From positions 1-7,434 of the forward strand of contig JAJYFP010000032.1 in assembly GCA_021790855.1 (NCBI GenBank): a stretch of DNA of 7,434 nt, in the 5' to 3' direction. Under the pieces are notes generated by a model that did no database searches, was not told the DNA's origin, and saw only the letters and a program-made list of their open reading frames with translations. This stretch comes from Actinomycetes bacterium. Lineage in GTDB: Bacteria; Actinomycetota; Acidimicrobiia; Acidimicrobiales; Acidimicrobiaceae. Of this stretch, positions 1 through 5,061 are shown in pieces. The stretch's first letter is position 1. Each line of letters begins with the position of its first letter. The position numbers and the translations under genes are program-made.

Positions 1-1371
1 GGCAGCCAGAGCTAGTCTAGTTTTCTCTCCTCCAGAAAGAGTCCCGATCTTCTGAGCCATCATCTCAGAGGTAAAGAGAAAACTTCCCAACAAAGACCTG
101 AGATCTCTATCTTCCATTGAACCTGGAGCTTTTGATCGCAAGAAACGATAGACGGTTTCTTCGTGATCTAAAGTCTCGTGTTCTTGAGCATAGTAACCTA
201 CAAGTGCCCCGTGGCCTAGTTTTATCTCTCCTGTATCGGAAGGTTCAACCCCAGCAAGAACCTTTAGTAAAGTTGTCTTTCCAGCACCGTTTAGACCAAG
301 GATGACGACCTTTGATCCGCGGTCGATAGCTAGATCAATACCCATAAAAACCTCTAGGGAGCCATAGGTTTTACTTAAGAACATTCCCTGAAGCGGAGTT
401 CTACCACAGTAAGCAGGCTCTGGGAAACGCATTTTAGCGACTTTGTCTTTGACCCTCACCTGTTGGATCGACCCTTCTATCTTTGAAGCACGGGCATCGA
501 GTACCTTAGCTTTACGAGCACGCTTCGAGGTGGATCCGCGCATCTTGTCAGCCTGTTGGCTCAGTCTATTAACTTCGTTCTCTGCACGTTCTCTTTCTTT
601 TCTAGAGCGATCTTCGCTCTGTGCCCTAGCCGTCAAGTATCTATCGTAACCTAGATGATACATATCTAACTTAGATGTGTTCGCATCTAAGTACGAAACT
701 CGATTAACTACATCACGAAGCAACTCTACGTCGTGAGAGATCACAATTAATCCGCTTTTGTGCGTACGAAGGTAACCCTTTAGCCACTGAATCGAGTCGG
801 CATCAAGATGGTTTGTCGGTTCATCCAAAAGCAGGGTTGTTGCATTTGAAAAGAGGATCCGAGCAAGTTCTATTCTCCGTCTTTGACCACCCGAAAGGTT
901 CCCCAACGGTGACTGAAACAGTCTTGAAGGGATCCCAAGCGATAGACATATGGCCTCAGCCTCTGCCTCTGCTGAATATCCACCTAGAGAGGAAAAACGG
1001 TGTTCTAGCTCTCCATAGAGTTTTGTCCCATGTGCAGCCGTATGTTCGTCTTTGCTAGACATCTTGTGAGTAGCCAAAACTAACTCTCGCTTCAAATCTG
1101 AAAGACCCCTGCCAGAGAGTACCCGCTCAAATGTATCCTGCTCTAAGTCAACCGACCGTGGATCTTGCGGTAGATATCCGATCGATCCGTTAGAGGTAAC
1201 CTCTCCTTTGGCAAGTTGAGTCTCACCGGCAAGTGCCTTGAGCAAAGTGGTCTTTCCTGCGCCGTTGCGACCCACTAGTCCCATTCTGTCGCCTACGTTC
1301 AGTGTGAAGGTTGTCTCCTCTAAAAGAAGTCTCGGGCCAATTCTTAGTTCGACTCCGACCGCTCGCAGCAA
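1..1371 (-). CDS. ABC-F family ATPase (Rv1473-type), C-terminus cut by window edge
   Basis: This is a soluble tandem ATPase of the ABC-F family; such proteins bind the ribosome E site and either help translation or protect against ribosome-targeting antibiotics. 457 codons are open to the window edge. Domain 1 has Walker A at residues 34-41 (GRNGAGKT), a Q-loop at 66-69 (YLPQ), signature LSGGQ at 159-163, Walker B with LLLDEPTNHLD at 180-190 (catalytic E184) and switch histidine H213. A charged, probably coiled-coil linker covers about 240-312. Domain 2 has Walker A at 359-366 (GLNGAGKT), Q396 and signature LSGGE at 445-449; its Walker B lies outside. No membrane segment is seen. The TTG start is chosen because GGAGGAG lies 5 bases upstream, an in-frame TGA (1392-1390) closes the frame just before, and the N-terminus lines up with the family. 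From memory, the linker and domain 2 resemble actinobacterial Rv1473 proteins (about 540 aa), so roughly 85 residues are missing. Whether it confers resistance cannot be told from sequence. Confidence 0.95.
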   Translation of the reverse strand, partial: MLRAVGVELRIGPRLLLEETTFTLNVGDRMGLVGRNGAGKTTLLKALAGETQLAKGEVTSNGSIGYLPQDPRSVDLEQDTFERVLSGRGLSDLKRELVLATHKMSSKDEHTAAHGTKLYGELEHRFSSLGGYSAEAEAEAICLSLGIPSRLFQSPLGNLSGGQRRRIELARILFSNATTLLLDEPTNHLDADSIQWLKGYLRTHKSGLIVISHDVELLRDVVNRVSYLDANTSKLDMYHLGYDRYLTARAQSEDRSRKERERAENEVNRLSQQADKMRGSTSKRARKAKVLDARASKIEGSIQQVRVKDKVAKMRFPEPAYCGRTPLQGMFLSKTYGSLEVFMGIDLAIDRGSKVVILGLNGAGKTTLLKVLAGVEPSDTGEIKLGHGALVGYYAQEHETLDHEETVYRFLRSKAPGSMEDRDLRSLLGSFLFTSEMMAQKIGTLSGGEKTRLALAA

Positions 1372-1376
1372 GTATT

Positions 1377-1383
1377 CTCCTCC
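1377..1383 (-). promoter_or_regulatory. Ribosome binding site of the ABC-F gene
   Basis: GGAGGAG sits 5 bases upstream of the TTG at 1371-1369. No ATG or GTG lies between the in-frame stop (1392-1390) and this TTG, so this site decides the start. Confidence 0.8.
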
Positions 1384-1394
1384 GTTAAATCAAT

Positions 1395-1408
1395 GGTAAC
1401 ACGGTAAC
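1395..1408. repeat. Short direct repeat GGTAAC-AC-GGTAAC
   Basis: Two copies of GGTAAC occur with an 8-base period, 24 bases upstream of the ABC-F start on the minus strand. A repressor half-site or a chance repeat are both possible; the sequence gives no further support for an operator. Confidence 0.3.
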
Positions 1409-1501
1409 TTAGGAGGGGGTTGTATGACCTCTCTCCAAAGCTTTAGACACGAAAATTTAGCTCGCTATCGACCCTGATGTTCTCACATCTCTTGGGACCG
1501 T

Positions 1502-1542
1502 CGGTAGCCTCCGCATATTTCACCCAAGATGCAAGCCTACCG
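1502..1542 (-). repeat. Imperfect inverted repeat (hairpin) in the addA/ABC-F gap
   Basis: On the minus strand the outer arms CGGTAG and CTACCG pair perfectly. After one G-G mismatch the stem continues as C-G, T-A, T-G, then past one bulged G as GCAT with ATGC, leaving a loop of about 12 bases. Thirteen pairs form in total. No T-run follows on either strand, so it is not a standard intrinsic terminator. It could be an RNA structure in the ABC-F leader, a 3'-end stabiliser of the addBA message, or chance. Confidence 0.55.
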
Positions 1543-1596
1543 TAATCTTCCTAGGTCACGTCACTGTCGTAGTTCTGAAGCCATCTCATAGATAGT

Positions 1597-4500
1597 CTAT
1601 TCGAGTCTTTTTAAAGCACTTTCAATATCGACGTCCACTTCCTTTGCACCTTCTGGCGCAAGGTAGATGATTTTTCCGCGTACTACTTTGCTGTAAGTGC
1701 TACCTAGGGTCCATCCATACAGAGCTAGCTGATAGCTATACCTCGGGAAACTACTTCCCCTACCTTTAGGTAAAACAGCGGCTGATTTGAAGTCAACTAT
1801 CTCTACATGGTCTTCATACTCAATTAAAAGATCTATAAAACCCTCGAACCATCTTCTTGATTCGTCAGAGATCCTAGAGACAAAGACCTCTTTGTTAATT
1901 TTTGCTCCACAATCTAGGGCCTTACGAACGGTGGTACAGGTCATGGCGGCTGTCGCCATAGATACGACCTCGTTAAAGTACTCTAGACAACCGTACTGCT
2001 TACAGACAACTTCAGCTACTGCAGGGAGGTCTGTCACATCATTTAAGTCGATAAGTTTCAAGAGATAGTGAAGAGCAGATCCGATTTTACCTGGTCGATT
2101 GAGGCTCTGGAGATCAGGAACTTCACCACCTTCCACCTCTCCACCCGAGCGTTCAAAGTCATCCCCTAGGTAGCGAGTCACGTTTTTTGATGCACTCGTG
2201 ACGCCTATAGGTTCTATCACAGCCTTATAGTTTTTTGCGAGGTTGAAGATGTTATCTTCATACTCCGAGATGAGTTCATGGACACGATCGCTATCGCGAA
2301 CTTGGAGACGGTGCGCATTTGAGAGGTACTGAGCATCACTCCTTACCTCTCTAGTACGTTCTGCATACTTGCGTATCGTATCTAAGTTCTCAAAAAGATC
2401 AGGGGTATCTTCAAACACAGAAAGCTCTTTGACAGAAGCGGATACTAGTTGAGCGTATGTAACTTTCGATGGAAGACTATCTAAATCTACCTGGTAGTCT
2501 CTAAAGAGCGACACTACCAGGTGATCTCTCGCACGAGTAAACGCAACATAGAGCAAACGCTGCGCCTCTAGTAAATCTTCGTTCTTTTGTCTCTCTAGAT
2601 AGCTCGTGTATCCCTTTGATCTTTGACCCATGAACTTATACTCGATCTGATGATCGCTATCTAAAAGCACTTCTGTATCGGCGTTGTTCGAACCCACGAT
2701 CGACGTTGACATCGCTGAAACTATACAGATTGGATACTCAAGTCCCTTGGCTCCATGAATCGTTGATATGGTTACTGCATCATCTCCCACGTGTTTTACT
2801 GCTTTATCTAAAATGTAGTTCTTCGATGATAGCAGTCTTTGGATGTAACGTAAGAAAGCACCTAGACTGTCTGAAGTCGTCGAGGTCCAATAGACCGCCT
2901 GATCTATAAACCACTCAAGTCTCTTCCACTGAGTCTGCCAGTCTTCAAGCCTTTTAGTGGACTCAAACAGGGTAAAGTGATCGATCACCTTTGTTATACA
3001 TAGGTTTACCGGTGCACTCGTTAGATCGCTACGCAGTGCAGCGAGTTGAGAGAGCGCTTCGCCAACCGGACATGCGCAAACGTTGGAGCTTTTATCGAGA
3101 TATCTAAAGGTTCCTTGACATTTAATGCGATGCCTAACGAGATGTTCATTCGAGACATGGAAAAGGAAACTCTTCAATACTGAGACTATATTGACCTCGT
3201 CAGCAGGGTCCCAAATTGACCATAACGTGAGTATTAAAGTGCGGATAAGCTGGGTGGAAAGAATATCAACAGAGACATCAAGCACATAAGGTATCTTTAG
3301 GCTCTTGAGCGCCACCTCAAGCTGAGAAAGTGCAGTGCGCTTAGGAACAAGTACCGTAATATCACCGAAACTCGCTGGACGTTCATCGTCCGTAAAGCTC
3401 TCACGGATAGACCATCTCTCTTCGACGATCTTTAAAATAGCAGCAGCTGTCGCTTGGGCCTCAGCACCACGTACTTCAGAGGTTGTCAGCGTTTTCTTTA
3501 CGTCTTTCTCACCTCCAAGCGCCTTCCGTCCAATAAAAGATCCTGAAGGTCCAGTTGAGCTTGAGATCCTCACAGCACGCAAAGGTTCATAGGTCACCGA
3601 GGACTTGGTCTGTGAACCTACCGTATCAAATTGAAAGACGGGGTAGCAGATGTCGTTTATGAAGTCGCAGACTCCCTTGGTGCTCCTAAAGTTTGTAACG
3701 AGTTTTACGGACTCGCCTACCTCCGTCAATCGCCTCTGAGCTCTATAAAATACTGACAGATCCGCACCGCGGAATCTATAGATTGCCTGTTTTGGGTCAC
3801 CCACAAGAAATAATCTTCCAGCTGTGGGAGTCGCAACGTCCCAGTTTCTATCGAACGCCTCGGTATATGGTGTCGTCACCAAGGAGGCTAACAAGATCTG
3901 AGCTGGGTCAGTATCTTGAAACTCATCGAGCATCACAACTTTAAAGTTGTTGTATAGCTCTCGTCTCGCTTTAACTCCAACTATTGGATCACAAAGAAGC
4001 TCGATACTAAAGTCGATGAGATCGTCGAATGAGAGCCGTCCCTTAGAACGTCTTTGATCTCGATAGTCAATGACAAAATCGGTCAGATAGAAGATGAAAG
4101 TGCGAAGAGCGGTATCTATAAGTTCGTATACCTCTGCTGCTATTTGGTCTGCGAACTGATTTAGGCTATCTACGAGCTCTTTCTTGCTGCCCATCCAAGC
4201 ACTTTGGCGTCCCATGTTCCTCGGCAATCTAAACCTATCGATGTTGGTACTCGCATTAGGAAGTCGTGTAAGTACCTCTAAAATTTCGAAGCTAGATGGT
4301 TCGTCAAGTAGATCTTCAAGACGCTGCACAAGCGAGGTAACCGCTCCCAGTAAGGAGTCTTCCGGATCTTTGCATAGCCGTCCGACTTCTTTTAGTTGCA
4401 ACAACTGTTTTCTGAAGATATCCAACACTACGTTGAGACTTAGTTCGATCTCCTCATCTTGCAACAGAGAACCCTTTGCACTACACCACTGACGAACACT

Positions 4501-5061
4501 GTCAATTACGACCTTACTTCTGAGCATCTCCTTAGCTAGATCTCGTAAGGAGTCAGAGCGTTTTGCATGGAGTAGGATAGAAAGGACACTCTTTAGACTA
4601 TCTCTTGAAAGAACCTGTTCCATGAATTGGGACCAGTGCTTTTCAAAGTCGATCTCAGACTCCGTTGTATCCATAACTGCAATCTCTGCAGGAAGATTGG
4701 CAAGAGAAGAGAGACGAGTAAGTATACGACGGGAGAACGAATGAATAGTACCTATTGGTGCTTGGTCTATGACGTTGAGAGACGAAACGGCGCGTTGTTG
4801 TCGAACCTTACTAGAAGGCTTAGAGTCGCTAGCGACCGCCTTTAGTTCCCAAATCAGCCGTTCTCTGAGCTCATTTGCTGCTTTTTCAGTGAAGGTGATT
4901 GCAACTATCGAGCGTATATCTGTCTCCTCCTCAAGCACTAGAGAGAGAACTCGACCTACCAGTGCAGTAGTCTTTCCACTACCGGCGCCAGCCTCAACAA
5001 ACAGAGAGGTGCGTAGGTCGTCTTTAATCCGTGCTCTACTTATCTCATCTTCAAGAATCAA
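1597..5061 (-). CDS. addA: AddA/RecB-type helicase-nuclease subunit
   Basis: This is an ATP-driven superfamily 1A (UvrD-like) DNA helicase fused to a RecB-type nuclease, predicted to unwind and degrade broken DNA ends with the AddB partner encoded just upstream. All helicase motifs are visible in its 1154 residues: Walker A GAGSGKTT at 25-32, motif Ia around 54-68 (AITFTEKAANELRER), Ic IGTIHSF at 103-109, Walker B LDEFQDTDPAQ at 378-388, III LVGDPKQAIYRFRGAD at 419-434, IV TNFRS at 456-460, V TISTIHGAKGLEYP at 764-777 and VI LLYVAFTRARDHL at 836-848. The C-terminal PD-(D/E)XK nuclease keeps H998, D1077 (GFID), D1090 and K1092 (VDFKS) and Q1111, so it looks active. The TTG start has AGGAGG 7 bases upstream and overlaps the addB stop as TTGA. 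The length suits AddA (B. subtilis about 1230) or RecB. AddA is preferred because the partner also carries a nuclease and no RecC or RecD is seen; an AdnB-like name is an alternative. Confidence 0.93.
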   Translation of the reverse strand: MILEDEISRARIKDDLRTSLFVEAGAGSGKTTALVGRVLSLVLEEETDIRSIVAITFTEKAANELRERLIWELKAVASDSKPSSKVRQQRAVSSLNVIDQAPIGTIHSFSRRILTRLSSLANLPAEIAVMDTTESEIDFEKHWSQFMEQVLSRDSLKSVLSILLHAKRSDSLRDLAKEMLRSKVVIDSVRQWCSAKGSLLQDEEIELSLNVVLDIFRKQLLQLKEVGRLCKDPEDSLLGAVTSLVQRLEDLLDEPSSFEILEVLTRLPNASTNIDRFRLPRNMGRQSAWMGSKKELVDSLNQFADQIAAEVYELIDTALRTFIFYLTDFVIDYRDQRRSKGRLSFDDLIDFSIELLCDPIVGVKARRELYNNFKVVMLDEFQDTDPAQILLASLVTTPYTEAFDRNWDVATPTAGRLFLVGDPKQAIYRFRGADLSVFYRAQRRLTEVGESVKLVTNFRSTKGVCDFINDICYPVFQFDTVGSQTKSSVTYEPLRAVRISSSTGPSGSFIGRKALGGEKDVKKTLTTSEVRGAEAQATAAAILKIVEERWSIRESFTDDERPASFGDITVLVPKRTALSQLEVALKSLKIPYVLDVSVDILSTQLIRTLILTLWSIWDPADEVNIVSVLKSFLFHVSNEHLVRHRIKCQGTFRYLDKSSNVCACPVGEALSQLAALRSDLTSAPVNLCITKVIDHFTLFESTKRLEDWQTQWKRLEWFIDQAVYWTSTTSDSLGAFLRYIQRLLSSKNYILDKAVKHVGDDAVTISTIHGAKGLEYPICIVSAMSTSIVGSNNADTEVLLDSDHQIEYKFMGQRSKGYTSYLERQKNEDLLEAQRLLYVAFTRARDHLVVSLFRDYQVDLDSLPSKVTYAQLVSASVKELSVFEDTPDLFENLDTIRKYAERTREVRSDAQYLSNAHRLQVRDSDRVHELISEYEDNIFNLAKNYKAVIEPIGVTSASKNVTRYLGDDFERSGGEVEGGEVPDLQSLNRPGKIGSALHYLLKLIDLNDVTDLPAVAEVVCKQYGCLEYFNEVVSMATAAMTCTTVRKALDCGAKINKEVFVSRISDESRRWFEGFIDLLIEYEDHVEIVDFKSAAVLPKGRGSSFPRYSYQLALYGWTLGSTYSKVVRGKIIYLAPEGAKEVDVDIESALKRLE
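3935..3950. repeat. 16-bp perfect palindrome inside addA
   Basis: ACAACTTTAAAGTTGT is its own reverse complement. It lies within the codons just before the Walker B aspartate (residues 371-376). It is most likely a by-product of coding for Asn-Asn-Phe-Lys-Val. Confidence 0.35.

Larger units (their letters stand above)
1372..1596 (-). other. Intergenic gap / possible leader of the ABC-F gene
   Basis: The 225 bases separate the addA stop from the ABC-F start. They hold an imperfect hairpin (1502-1542), a direct repeat (1395-1408), a CCCCCTCCT tract on the minus strand (1419-1411) and the ABC-F ribosome binding site. I see no convincing -35/-10 pair on either strand and no hairpin followed by a T-run, so neither a promoter nor an intrinsic terminator can be called. 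Short open frames exist: on the minus strand a 12-codon ATG frame starts at 1589, and on the plus strand a 17-codon ATG frame runs 1424-1477. None has enough support to be annotated as a gene. The gap is long for a strict operon, so the ABC-F gene may have its own promoter or an attenuation-type leader. Confidence 0.6.

Noticed and set aside
117..1058. Three plus-strand open frames of 62-81 codons
   Set aside because: They lie opposite the ABC-F gene, whose motifs fix the minus-strand frame, and they have no family features or ribosome binding sites.
1441..1560. Minus-strand frame of about 35 codons (1544-1441) after a TAG, with a GTG near its middle, looks protein-like
   Set aside because: It has no Shine-Dalgarno before the GTG and no recognisable family, and stops in the gap close it at both ends. 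Chance is the simpler reading.
1372..1596. Promoter for the ABC-F gene
   Set aside because: Candidate hexamers such as TTGGAG and TAAATT do not pair at about 17 bases with a reasonable partner, so no promoter is called.
1561..1599. Eleven sense codons follow the addA TAG in frame before the next stop
   Set aside because: A readthrough tail would need evidence of suppression or conservation. A short open stretch after a stop is common by chance.
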